Shown here piece after piece: positions 26,228 through 34,420 of a DNA stretch of 64,000 nucleotides (positions within the stretch are counted from its first letter, which is position 1; the number at the start of each line of letters is the position of its first letter). The stretch comes from Endobacter medicaginis (GTDB taxonomy: Bacteria; Pseudomonadota; Alphaproteobacteria; Acetobacterales; Acetobacteraceae): assembly GCF_014192375.1 (NCBI RefSeq), contig NZ_JACHXV010000004.1, positions 1 to 64,000 of the forward strand. The letters run 5' to 3'. A model generated the notes under the pieces. It made no database searches and was not told the origin of the DNA. It saw only the letters and a program-made list of their open reading frames with translations. The position numbers and the translations under genes are program-made.

Positions 26228-28035
26228 TGCATGTCCTTCGCTGAGCCGCCTTCCAATGCCTTGCGCAGGCGCATGCCGGCGCTGACGAGGCCGACATGGG
26301 TGAAGGCCTGGGGGAAGTTGCCGACCTGGCGTTGGGCCGCGGTGTCGTACTCCTCGGAGAACAGGCCGAGATCGTTGCCGTAGCCGAGCAGGCGTTCGTA
26401 AAGCGCGCGGGCTTCGTCGATGCGGCCCGACATGGCGTAGACCTCGACCAGCCAGAAGGTGCAGGCGAGGAAGGCGCCCTCGTGGCCGGGCAGGCCGTCG
26501 GTGCCGTCATCGGTGCGGTAGCGCAGCACGAAGCCGTCCTCGATCAGATCGGTTTCGACCGCGGCGATGGTGGCGGTGATGCGCGGATCGGACGCCGGCA
26601 GGAAGCCGATCAGCGGCAGCAGCAGCAGGCCGGCATCGAGCCCCTTGCCGCCGAAATACTGGGTGAAGCAGTTGCGTTCGGGGTCGATGCCTTCGCGGCA
26701 GACGGTGGCGTGGATTTCGTCGCGCAGTGCGCTCCAGCGTTCGCGCGGCCCGTCGAAGCCGAACTTGTCCATGTCCTTGAGCGCACGGTCGAAGGCCAGC
26801 CAGCACATCGCCTTCGATACCGTGAAGGGCTTGCGGCCGCCGCGGACCTCCCACATGCCCTCGTCGGGGTCCTGCCAGATGGTCTCCAGGTGTTCGAGCA
26901 GATTGAGTTGGAGCTTCCAGCCGTCGCCAAGCCCGGGCATGCCGTTAGTGCGCGACAGGTGCAGGGCCGAGGAGACCTCGCCGTAGACATCGAGCTGGAG
27001 CTGGCCGGCGGCGGCGTTGCCGACGCGCACGGGGCTGGAGTTCTCGTAGCCGGCGAGCCAGTCCGCCTCCCATTCGACGAGCTGACGTTCGCCCGAGAGG
27101 CCATACATGATCTGGAGCTGGTCGGGGCTGCCGGCGATGCTGCGCTGCAGCCAGTCGCGCCAGGCGGTGGCCTCTTCCTCGTAGCCGCCGCGGATCAGGG
27201 CAAAAAGGGTGATCGCCGCGTCGCGCAGCCAGCAATAGCGGTAGTCCCAGTTGCGCGGGCCGCCGAGCTGTTCGGGCAGCGAGGTGGTGGGGGCCGCGAC
27301 AATGCCGCCGGTGGCCGCGAAGGTCATCGCCTTGAGGGTCACCAGCGAGCGACGGATCTCGCTCGCATAGGGACCGTCCTGCACGGTGCAGCGCTGCGAC
27401 CACTGTTTCCAGAAATCGTCGGTGTGGGAGAGCAGATGCGGAATGTCGAGCGGTTCGGGCGGGGATTTGTGGCTGTCGTTCCACGACATCGCGAAGATGT
27501 GGCGCTCGCCCTTCGCGACCGAGAACTCGGCGATGGTGGCCATGTCCTCGCCGGCCAGCGCGGTCGTGGCGCGCAGGACCACCATCGACGGACCGGCGAT
27601 GCAGGCGATGGCATGCTCCTCGCCGGGCAAGCGCGACACCCAGGGAACGGAGACGCCGTAGTCGAAGCGCAGCTTGAGCTCGGAGCGCATCGCGACGGTG
27701 CCGTCGAGCGCCTCCACGATGCGGATCAGGCTGGGGCGTGGGGCGTCGACCGGCATCAGATCGGTCAGCCGGACACGGCCGGACGCAGTGGTGAAGATGG
27801 TCTCCAGCACCACGCCGCCATCGGCATAGGTGCGGGTGGCGGTGGCTTCGGCATCGGCGGGGGCGATCTGCCAGCGCCCGTTATCGTCGTCGCCGAGCAG
27901 GGCAGCCATACAGGCCGGGCTGTCGAAGCGCGGCCAGCACAGCCAATCGATGGAGCCGTTGCGACCGACCAGGGCGCAGCTCGAACAGTCGCCGATCAGG
28001 GCGTAGTCCTCGATGCGCAGCGGGCGGTAGCTCAT
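26221..28035 (-). CDS. Glycoside hydrolase family 15 protein (glucoamylase/trehalase-like)
   Basis: The 604-residue product begins with the GH15 N-terminal beta-sandwich (IEDYALIGDCSSCALVGRNGSIDWLCWPRFDSPACMAALLGDDDNG) and continues into an (alpha/alpha)6 barrel with GPRNWDYRYCWLRDA, the most diagnostic block, then DVYGEVSSALHL, GMWEVRGGRKPFTVSKAMCW and GLPGHEGAFLACTFWLVE. Prokaryotic members hydrolyse alpha-glucans, isomaltose-type sugars or trehalose; the substrate cannot be decided here. No signal peptide, so cytoplasmic. The ATG at 28035 lies after GGGAGAG; an open frame extends 12 codons upstream. Confidence 0.9.
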   Translation of the reverse strand: MSYRPLRIEDYALIGDCSSCALVGRNGSIDWLCWPRFDSPACMAALLGDDDNGRWQIAPADAEATATRTYADGGVVLETIFTTASGRVRLTDLMPVDAPRPSLIRIVEALDGTVAMRSELKLRFDYGVSVPWVSRLPGEEHAIACIAGPSMVVLRATTALAGEDMATIAEFSVAKGERHIFAMSWNDSHKSPPEPLDIPHLLSHTDDFWKQWSQRCTVQDGPYASEIRRSLVTLKAMTFAATGGIVAAPTTSLPEQLGGPRNWDYRYCWLRDAAITLFALIRGGYEEEATAWRDWLQRSIAGSPDQLQIMYGLSGERQLVEWEADWLAGYENSSPVRVGNAAAGQLQLDVYGEVSSALHLSRTNGMPGLGDGWKLQLNLLEHLETIWQDPDEGMWEVRGGRKPFTVSKAMCWLAFDRALKDMDKFGFDGPRERWSALRDEIHATVCREGIDPERNCFTQYFGGKGLDAGLLLLPLIGFLPASDPRITATIAAVETDLIEDGFVLRYRTDDGTDGLPGHEGAFLACTFWLVEVYAMSGRIDEARALYERLLGYGNDLGLFSEEYDTAAQRQVGNFPQAFTHVGLVSAGMRLRKALEGGSAKDMHH

Positions 28036-28098
28036 GGCGGTCGTCTCTCCCAAGGTCATTGGTAGCTTCAAAGCATCCGTCGCGCAGAGGTTGCGCGC

Positions 28099-28127
28099 TT
28101 GACTTTGCAGGGGTTTGTGACCATACG
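28099..28127 (+). promoter_or_regulatory. Candidate sigma-70 promoter of the DEAD-box helicase gene
   Basis: TTGACT (28099-28104) and CATACG (28122-28127) are separated by exactly 17 bases. This leaves a leader of about 80 bases, G/C-rich with short self-complementary stretches (GGGCCTCGCGCCC near 28144), before the TTG start at 28214. Confidence 0.45.
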
Positions 28128-28213
28128 CGACGCGGTGAAAACCGGGCCTCGCGCCCGATCGGGCGCTGCCGCGGTTGCGGCTAGATGGGCGTCCGCAGCT
28201 TTCGAGAGTATGA

Positions 28214-30082
28214 TTGAGCGAACATCCAGCCTCCGACGCAGGCCATGGCGGACCGGATCATTCCGGTCGTGACGACCCGCAGACCGACACCACCGAAATC
28301 GCGGTCACGCCCCCGGTGAGCACCGACGAGCCGCAGCCGCTGTTCGCCGATCTCGGCCTGTCCGAGCCGCTGCTGCGGGCCATCGACGAGATGGGCTACC
28401 GCCATCCGACGCCGATCCAGGCCCAGGCGATCCCGGTGGTGCTGATGGGCCGCGACGTGATGGGCGTGGCCCAGACCGGCACCGGCAAGACCGCCTCCTT
28501 CACCCTGCCGATGCTGGATATCCTGTCGGGCTCGCGGGCACGCGCACGGATGCCGCGCTCGCTGATCCTGGAGCCGACGCGCGAGCTGGCGTTGCAGGTG
28601 GCGGAGAACTTCGTCCAGTACGGCAAGCATCTGAAGCTCAACCACGCGCTGCTGATCGGCGGCGAGAGCATGGCCGACCAGCGCGATGCGCTGATGCGCG
28701 GCGTGGACGTGCTGATCGCCACCCCCGGGCGGCTGCTCGACCTGTTCGAGCGCGGCGGGCTGCTGCTGACGCAGACCTCGATCCTGGTCATCGACGAGGC
28801 GGACCGGATGCTGGACATGGGGTTCATCCCCGATGTCGAGCGGATCGTGTCGCTGCTGTCGCCGAACCGGCAGACGCTGTTCTTCTCGGCGACGATGGCG
28901 CCGGAGATCCGGCGGCTGTCGGAGGCGTTCCTGTCCAACCCGAAGGTGATCACGGTGGCGCGGCAGTCGTCGGTGGCCACCACCATCGAGACCGGGCTGG
29001 TGCTGGTGGCCGAGGAGGACAAGCGCCGCGCGCTGCGCGCGATGCTGCGGGCGGAGGATGTCTCCAACGCGCTGATCTTCTGCAACCGCAAGCGCGATGT
29101 CGATACGCTGCTGAAATCGCTGCTCAAGCACGGGTTCAAGGCGGGGGCGCTGCATGGCGACCTGCCGCAATCGGTGCGGTTCGCGACGCTGGAGAAGTTC
29201 AAGGCGGGCGAGCTGCAGCTGCTGGTGTGCTCGGATGTAGCGGCGCGCGGCATCGATATCGGCGGGCTGTCGCACGTGTTCAATTTCGACGTGCCGATGC
29301 ATGCCGAAGATTACGTCCACCGCATCGGCCGCACCGGTCGCGCCGGGCGGTCGGGGCATGCCTACACGCTGGCCTCGCCCTATGACCGGCTGGCGGTGGC
29401 GGCCATCGAGAAGCTGACCGACAAGACGATCCCGCCGATCACACTCGACGGCATCGAGACCGCCGAATGGTCGGAGGACGATGTAGGGCGCGGCCGCGGG
29501 CGCGATGGCAAGCGCGGGCGCGGACGCGACGGGCACAAGGGCGGCAAGGATGCTCCGCGCGGAGGCAAGGAGCCTCGCCGCGAGGCGCAGGCGGTGCCGC
29601 AGGCGCCGGACGCCGCACCCGTGGCGGAGAGCGCCCAGCCGGTGGCGGAGCCGCGGCCGCGCCGCGAGCCGAAACCGGAGACGCGCCGCGAGCCGCGTGC
29701 GGAGCGTGGTCCCTCGCGCGACGGCCGCCGCGACGCACCGCGCCCCGAGCGCAGCGAGCAGCGTCACGACCAGCGCAGCGAGCAGCGTCATGACCAGCGG
29801 AGCGAGCAGCGTCACGACCAGCGCGGCGAGCAGCGTCATGACCAGCGCAGGGGGCGTCACAATGACGATCTCGGCCCGGCGGAAATCGGCTTCGGAGCCG
29901 AGATCCCGGCCTTCATGCTGCTGCCGATGCGACGCGACAGGGTGGCGCGGGCCGAGCCGGCGCAGCGTTATCCCGATCCGCTTGAAGGTGAGACGGACGC
30001 GGTGATCGTGCGCGAGATTCCGATCGCGGATGCTCCCGTGCCGGACCTGCCGCCCGATCTGCCCTTCGACGACGGGATGTGA
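28214..30082 (+). CDS. DEAD-box ATP-dependent RNA helicase (RhlE-like)
   Basis: The 622-residue product unwinds short RNA duplexes in ribosome assembly and mRNA decay. Motifs in order: Q motif GYRHPTPIQAQAIP, Walker A AQTGTGKT, PTRELA, DEAD in VIDEADRMLDMGF, SAT in FFSATMAP, then ARGIDI and HRIGRTGRAG in the second RecA domain, all by about residue 385. The C-terminal 200 residues are a charged Arg/Glu/Gln-rich, RNA-binding-like tail holding four tandem SEQRHDQR octapeptides. The start is a TTG at 28214 after GAGAG. Its stop overlaps the methyltransferase start (GTGA). Confidence 0.93.
   Translation: MSEHPASDAGHGGPDHSGRDDPQTDTTEIAVTPPVSTDEPQPLFADLGLSEPLLRAIDEMGYRHPTPIQAQAIPVVLMGRDVMGVAQTGTGKTASFTLPMLDILSGSRARARMPRSLILEPTRELALQVAENFVQYGKHLKLNHALLIGGESMADQRDALMRGVDVLIATPGRLLDLFERGGLLLTQTSILVIDEADRMLDMGFIPDVERIVSLLSPNRQTLFFSATMAPEIRRLSEAFLSNPKVITVARQSSVATTIETGLVLVAEEDKRRALRAMLRAEDVSNALIFCNRKRDVDTLLKSLLKHGFKAGALHGDLPQSVRFATLEKFKAGELQLLVCSDVAARGIDIGGLSHVFNFDVPMHAEDYVHRIGRTGRAGRSGHAYTLASPYDRLAVAAIEKLTDKTIPPITLDGIETAEWSEDDVGRGRGRDGKRGRGRDGHKGGKDAPRGGKEPRREAQAVPQAPDAAPVAESAQPVAEPRPRREPKPETRREPRAERGPSRDGRRDAPRPERSEQRHDQRSEQRHDQRSEQRHDQRGEQRHDQRRGRHNDDLGPAEIGFGAEIPAFMLLPMRRDRVARAEPAQRYPDPLEGETDAVIVREIPIADAPVPDLPPDLPFDDGM
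29753..29848 (+). repeat. Four tandem 24-bp units in the helicase tail
   Basis: Units at 29753, 29777, 29801 and 29825 each encode [S/G]EQRHDQR and differ by one or two bases (alternating CAC/CAT codons for His). The number of units is likely to vary between strains by slippage. The encoded stretch is highly charged and probably disordered. Confidence 0.9.
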
Positions 30083-31344
30083 GCGGCCTCCCCACGCTCG
30101 ACATCACCGCACTCGGCCGCGAAGGCGACGGTATCGCCCATGCCGGCGGTGCGGCGATGTTCGTGCCGTTCGCGCTGCCTGGCGAGACCGTGCGCGCAGC
30201 GCCCGATGGCGGTCTGCCGGAGGTGTTGCGGGCCTCGCCCGAGCGCGTCGCGCCGCCCTGTGCGCTGTTCGGGGCCTGTGGTGGCTGCGTGTTGCAGCAT
30301 CTCGACCGCCAGGCCGGGCTGGCGTGGAAAGCCGAGCGGGTGAGCGCGGCGCTGCGCGGGGCCGGGTTCAGTCCGCCGGCGCCGGCGCTGTTCCAGGCCG
30401 CGCCGCGCACGCGGCGGCGGATCGATCTGGCGATCCGGCGCGAGGGGGATCGGGTGGCACTCGGCCTGCATCGGCGGCGGGGCGCGCCGGTGGACATGAG
30501 CGTCTGCGAGGTGCTGGAGCCAAGGCTGTTCGCGCTGCTGGAGCCGCTGCGCGGGCTGTTGCGGCGGTTTCCGGGCCTGTCGCGCGAGGCGTCGGTGGCG
30601 ATCAACGGGCTCGATTCGGGGCCGGATCTGCTGTTGCGCGGCGCTGGGCGGCTGGATGCGCCGCTGCGGCGGATCCTGGCGGAGTTTGCCGCCACCCACG
30701 CGATCGCGCGGATCGGCTGGGCGGATCGCGAGGGGGTGGAGACCGCCTGCCAGCTGCGGCCGGTACGGCATGTTCTGTCGGGTCATGCGGTGCAGCCGGC
30801 GCCAGGGGCGTTCCTGCAGGCGACGCGCGATGGCGAGGCGGCGATCATCGCGGCGGTGATGGCGGGCGTGCCGGAGAGGCTGCGAGCGAAGGGCCGGATC
30901 CTCGATCTGTTCGCCGGCATCGGCACGCTGAGCTTCGCGCTCGCGGCACGGGGCAAGGTGCTGGCGTTCGAGGGGGATGCGGCGGCGGCATCGGCGCTGG
31001 CGGCGGCGGCCGGAGGGACGCGGGTGCTGGCCGCACGGCGCGACCTGGTGCGCCAGCCGGTGCTGGCGCGCGAGATGGCGGAAAATGACGTGGTGGTGCT
31101 GGACCCGCCCTTTGCCGGGGCAGCGGTGCAGATCCGCGAGATCGCCGCCGCGCGGCCGGCGGTGGTGATTTACGTGAGCTGCAATCCGGACCGGCTGGGC
31201 GAGGACGCGGGTGCCCTCGCTCGTGCCGGCTACAGCCTCGACGCGGTCAGCGTAATCGACCAGTTCCTGTGGTCGGCGCATGTCGAGAGCGTGTCGGTGT
31301 TCACGCGCGCGGGGCGTCAGGCGGCGGGTCGGGCAGCCCGGTAG
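30079..31344 (+). CDS. 23S rRNA (uracil-5-)-methyltransferase-like RNA methyltransferase
   Basis: A 421-residue RumA/TrmA-family enzyme methylating C5 of a uridine in rRNA or tRNA. An N-terminal TRAM-like segment (LDITALGREGDGIAHAGG) is followed by an Fe-S cluster set, Cys61, Cys67, Cys70 (CxxxxxCGGC) and Cys143. The SAM site is ILDLFAGIGTLSF (residues 274-286), DPPFAG is at 342-347, and the catalytic nucleophile Cys368 lies in YVSCNP. RlmD is the closest guess, but the target base cannot be fixed. It starts with GTG overlapping the helicase stop, so both RNA genes are co-expressed. Its 3' end overlaps the next gene by 28 bases. Confidence 0.88.
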   Translation: MSGLPTLDITALGREGDGIAHAGGAAMFVPFALPGETVRAAPDGGLPEVLRASPERVAPPCALFGACGGCVLQHLDRQAGLAWKAERVSAALRGAGFSPPAPALFQAAPRTRRRIDLAIRREGDRVALGLHRRRGAPVDMSVCEVLEPRLFALLEPLRGLLRRFPGLSREASVAINGLDSGPDLLLRGAGRLDAPLRRILAEFAATHAIARIGWADREGVETACQLRPVRHVLSGHAVQPAPGAFLQATRDGEAAIIAAVMAGVPERLRAKGRILDLFAGIGTLSFALAARGKVLAFEGDAAAASALAAAAGGTRVLAARRDLVRQPVLAREMAENDVVVLDPPFAGAAVQIREIAAARPAVVIYVSCNPDRLGEDAGALARAGYSLDAVSVIDQFLWSAHVESVSVFTRAGRQAAGRAAR

Positions 31345-31814
31345 AGGGCCAGCGCCCAGCCGAGGAAATAGCCCGCCATCGCGCCGGAGAGGGCCGATTT
31401 CATCGCGACGAGGGTGTCGCGGTGGTCGGGGTGCAACGCCATGGCGATGCCGAGCCAGAGCTGGGCGGCGAACAGGGCGACGTTGCGCACCAGCGGCAGA
31501 ACGCTGCCCGGGCGATGGACGAGCCCGCGCGCGGGCTCGATGCGCAGGCGACGACCCGACAGCAGCCCGGCCGGGGCGAGCACGACGGCGCAGGCCAGCC
31601 AGACGAGAACCGGTGTGGTGCCGTGGTGGCCGAGCAGCAGGTTGGACAGGCCCCACAGGATGAAGACCACGGGGACGATGGCGAGCCGGGCCACGCGCTG
31701 CTCGCGGTCGCGCAACGCGCACAGGCCGCTGTAGACCAGCCAGGCGAACAACAGCCAGACCCAGACCGGGACGTGGGCGAGGATGATCGGCAGGGTGTCG
31801 AGGTCGATGGACAT
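31317..31814 (-). CDS. Small integral membrane protein (possibly DUF6622-type)
   Basis: The 165-residue product has four or five hydrophobic segments: LAHVPVWVWLLFAWLVYSGL (about 13-32), LAIVPVVFILWGLSNLLL, PVLVWLACAVVLAPAGLL, LVRNVALFAAQLWLGIAMAL, and SGAMAGYFLGWALALYRAA. No enzymatic motif is visible. The ILAHVPVWVWLLFAWLVYSGL opening resembles a small membrane family often found beside LytTR regulators (recalled, not checked). It is divergent from the LytTR gene with 138 bases between, so it may be that regulator's partner or target. Confidence 0.7.
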   Translation of the reverse strand: MSIDLDTLPIILAHVPVWVWLLFAWLVYSGLCALRDREQRVARLAIVPVVFILWGLSNLLLGHHGTTPVLVWLACAVVLAPAGLLSGRRLRIEPARGLVHRPGSVLPLVRNVALFAAQLWLGIAMALHPDHRDTLVAMKSALSGAMAGYFLGWALALYRAARPAA

Positions 31815-31895
31815 GGAGGCGCGCTCTCTGTGTGCGTCGGGATGTCGGGACGCGGTCAGTGCTGCCTGGGGAGTGCGGGCGAGGCCAGCGCGATT

Positions 31896-31923
31896 GCGCG
31901 AAAGGCTCGCCGGTTACGCGAAA
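31896..31923. promoter_or_regulatory. Direct repeat in the LytTR divergent promoter
   Basis: GCGCGAAA (31896-31903) and ACGCGAAA (31916-31923) are spaced 20 bp start to start, about two helical turns. A third, weaker GCGCGAAT lies 31 bp further on. LytTR proteins bind pairs of imperfect direct repeats spaced about two turns apart, so this could be the autoregulatory site (inferred). Confidence 0.4.
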
Positions 31924-31952
31924 CGATGCTTTGATCCGCTGGCGAAGCGCGA

Positions 31953-32774
31953 ATGGCGGTGGTGGGCACGAGCATGAACGAGCCGGGCGTGATGGCGCAA
32001 TTGCTGCGGCCCGCCGAACTGCGGCGGCGTGGGCTGCTGATGGCGGCGACGGTGCTGGTGCTGACCTTCCTCGCGCCGTGGGGGACCGACCGGCTGCCGC
32101 CGATGAGACGCGCCTGCGGCTGGCTGGCGATGGTGGTGGTGTGGGAGGTGGCGATCGTGCTCGTCGTAGGCGCGGTGCTCGCCTGGCGGCGCCGGCACGG
32201 ACGGCAGGCTGCGTGTCTTGGGCCCGGCTGGACCGTCGCCATCGTGATGATTGCCGCGGTGCCGGCGGTGCCGCTGTGTCTGCTGGCGACGTTCAGGCAC
32301 ATCCCGTCGGCCGCGACCTGCGCGGTGTTCACGCTGAACTCGGTCGGGCTCGGGGCGATCATCTCGCTGCTGCGCACGCGGTGGCGGGCCGGGCCGAGCG
32401 AGGCGGCGCCGGAGGCGGCGGCGATAGCGATGGCGCTCGCGGATGGCGCGCGGGGCGATGCGGATGCGTTTCTCGCCCGGCATGCGCCGCATCTGGCCGG
32501 GACACAGCTGCTCGCACTGGAGGCGGAGGATCACTACCTGCGCATCCATACCGATGCCGGCGACGCGCTGGTGCTGCTGCGGCTGCGCGACGCGGTGGAA
32601 GGTCTCGGCGCGGAGAGCGGGTTGCAGGTGCACCGCTCGTTCTGGGTGGCGCGCGATGCCGCACCGCTGGCGCGGCGGCGCGGGCAGGCCTGGGCGCTCG
32701 AATTCGCCGGCGGGCTGAGCGTGCCGGTCAGCCGGGCGAATGTCGCCGCCTGCCGCGCGGAAGGCTGGCTCTGA
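31953..32774 (+). CDS. Membrane-bound LytTR-family transcriptional regulator
   Basis: The 273-residue product has four hydrophobic segments in the first 150 residues (LLMAATVLVLTFLAPW, WLAMVVVWEVAIVLVVGAVLAW, VAIVMIAAVPAVPLCLLATF, CAVFTLNSVGLGAIISLL) and a C-terminal LytTR DNA-binding domain from about residue 175 (LLALEAEDHYLRIHTDAGDALVLLRLRDAVEGL, then GLQVHRSFWVARDA). It has no receiver domain, so it is not a classic two-component regulator; signals would come through the membrane part. An alternative ATG is at 31974. It ends one base before the oxygenase gene and is divergent from the small membrane protein. Confidence 0.85.
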   Translation: MAVVGTSMNEPGVMAQLLRPAELRRRGLLMAATVLVLTFLAPWGTDRLPPMRRACGWLAMVVVWEVAIVLVVGAVLAWRRRHGRQAACLGPGWTVAIVMIAAVPAVPLCLLATFRHIPSAATCAVFTLNSVGLGAIISLLRTRWRAGPSEAAPEAAAIAMALADGARGDADAFLARHAPHLAGTQLLALEAEDHYLRIHTDAGDALVLLRLRDAVEGLGAESGLQVHRSFWVARDAAPLARRRGQAWALEFAGGLSVPVSRANVAACRAEGWL

Positions 32775-32775
32775 G

Positions 32776-33822
32776 ATGGGCGAGGCGCTGCTGATCGGCG
32801 ATCCCGCGCCGTGGTTCCGGCAGCGCTGCACCACACCGCATGGCGACTACACGTTCGACATGAGCGCAGGGCGCTATGTGGTGCTGTATCTGTATGCCTC
32901 AAGTCGCGATCCGCTGACGGTGGTGGCACTCGACGCAGTCCGGGCGCGGCGCGCGCTGTTCGACGACCGGCAGGCGAGCTTCTTCGGCGTGAGTGCCGAT
33001 ACCGACGATGCAGGCGTGCTGGCGGCCGAACTGCCGGGGATCCGGCACTTCCTCGATGCGGACGGGGCGGTCGGCAGCGCCTATGGCGGTTCGGGACGGT
33101 GGTATCTGCTCGATCCGATGCTGCGGGTGCGCGGTGCGGCGGAGGACGGGCCGGGGATCGCCGAACGGGTGCTCGACACGGTGGCAGGGCTGCCGAGGGT
33201 GGAGGAGGCGCAGGGGCCGGCGCCGGTGCTGCTGCTCGACGAGGTGTTCGAGCCGGAATTCTGCGCGCGGCTGATCGCCTATCTGCGGGCGAGCGGTACG
33301 AGTGCCTCGGGAATGTTCACCGCCGATTCGCAGGGGCGCACGCAGGCGGTTCTCGATACCGGGTTCAAGCGCCGGCGGGACTGCACGATCACCGATGCGG
33401 CGCTGGCCGGGCAGGTGCAGGCGCGGCTGGTGCGCCGGGTGGTGCCGCAGATCCGACGCGCCTTTGCCTTCGAGGCGACGCGGATGGACCGGCTGCTGCT
33501 GGCCGCCTATGCGGCGGAGGAGCGCGGCGCGTTTGGCGCGCATCGCGACAACACGGTTCCGGCGGCCGCCCACCGGCGGTTTGCGGTGTCGATCAACCTC
33601 AACGAGGATTTCGAGGGTGGCGAGCTGATCTTTCCCGAGTTTGGGCGCACGCGCTACCGGCCGGCGGCCGGCGGGGCGGCGGTGTTCTCGTGCTCGCTGT
33701 TACATGCGGTGCTGCCGGTGACGCGCGGGGTGCGCTTCGCCTGTCTGCCGTTCGTGTTCGACGAGGCGGCGGTGCGGCAGAAATCGGCGAGCGTTCATCC
33801 TCCGGTCACGATTGCGGGTTAG
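32776..33822 (+). CDS. Redoxin-like / 2OG-Fe(II) oxygenase fusion protein
   Basis: The 348-residue product has two parts. Residues 1 to about 140 look like a peroxiredoxin/AhpC-type thioredoxin fold (LIGDPAPWFRQRCTTPHGDYTFD, then YVVLYLYASSRDPLT), but the position of the peroxidatic Cys is occupied by other residues. Residues 150-348 form a prolyl-4-hydroxylase-like double-stranded beta-helix with iron ligands His256-x-Asp258 and His310, and 2-oxoglutarate-binding Arg320 (in GVRFACLPF). It probably hydroxylates a protein or small-molecule substrate. It follows the LytTR gene by one base, so they form an operon. Confidence 0.8.
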   Translation: MGEALLIGDPAPWFRQRCTTPHGDYTFDMSAGRYVVLYLYASSRDPLTVVALDAVRARRALFDDRQASFFGVSADTDDAGVLAAELPGIRHFLDADGAVGSAYGGSGRWYLLDPMLRVRGAAEDGPGIAERVLDTVAGLPRVEEAQGPAPVLLLDEVFEPEFCARLIAYLRASGTSASGMFTADSQGRTQAVLDTGFKRRRDCTITDAALAGQVQARLVRRVVPQIRRAFAFEATRMDRLLLAAYAAEERGAFGAHRDNTVPAAAHRRFAVSINLNEDFEGGELIFPEFGRTRYRPAAGGAAVFSCSLLHAVLPVTRGVRFACLPFVFDEAAVRQKSASVHPPVTIAG

Positions 33823-33853
33823 ACTGGTGGTCCGTCAGAAGGAACAACCAACG

Positions 33854-34333
33854 ATGCGCATGCTGCCCCTTCTCGTCACCACCGCGCTCGCCGCGTCGGC
33901 GCTGTCGGGCTGTGCCGAGCAGCCGATGGGCCCGATGGTGCAGGTGTTGCCCAAGCCCGGCAAACCCTATGCGACCTTCGTGTCTGAGCAGAATTTCTGC
34001 GAGCAGCAGGCCGGCGGCGCGGTGGCGGGGCAGGCCAGTTCCGCCAATCAGCGGGCGGTGGTCGGCGGGCTTCTGGCGACCGCGGCCGGTGCGGCGTTGG
34101 GCGGCGCGATCGGCGGCGGCTATGGGGCCGGGATCGGAGCGGCTTCCGGCGCGGGGCTGGGCCTGGGGGTCGGATCGAGCTATTCGGGCGGCCATCAGGG
34201 CGCGATCCAGCGCCAGTACGACACTGTCTATCTCCAGTGCATGGTGTCCTACGGCAACGTCCCGCCGCAGCCGGTGATCGTGCAGCCGCCACCGGTCGTG
34301 GTGCAGCCTTCCCCCTATTACGCGCCCTATTGA
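33854..34333 (+). CDS. Glycine-zipper lipoprotein
   Basis: A 159-residue protein with a lipoprotein signal: MRMLPLLVTTALAASALSGC, lipidated at Cys20. A middle glycine-zipper segment (VVGGLLATAAGAALGGAIGGGYGAGIGAASGAGLGLGVG) resembles outer-membrane-inserting SlyB/OmpA-associated lipoproteins. Cys53 (in NFCEQQAGG) and another Cys (in YLQCMV) may pair. A Pro/Val-rich tail (QPVIVQPPPVVVQPSPYY) ends it. The start is the ATG at 33854 after AGAAGGA. Probably an outer-membrane stability protein; the precise role is unknown. Confidence 0.8.
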   Translation: MRMLPLLVTTALAASALSGCAEQPMGPMVQVLPKPGKPYATFVSEQNFCEQQAGGAVAGQASSANQRAVVGGLLATAAGAALGGAIGGGYGAGIGAASGAGLGLGVGSSYSGGHQGAIQRQYDTVYLQCMVSYGNVPPQPVIVQPPPVVVQPSPYYAPY

Positions 34334-34420
34334 CCGATCGCCGGTTCGTGATGCGGCGGGAGGCAGCCATGCCCGCCGAGGCACTGGCCGTCATGGCCGG
34401 GCACGGCCATAGATGGAAAC

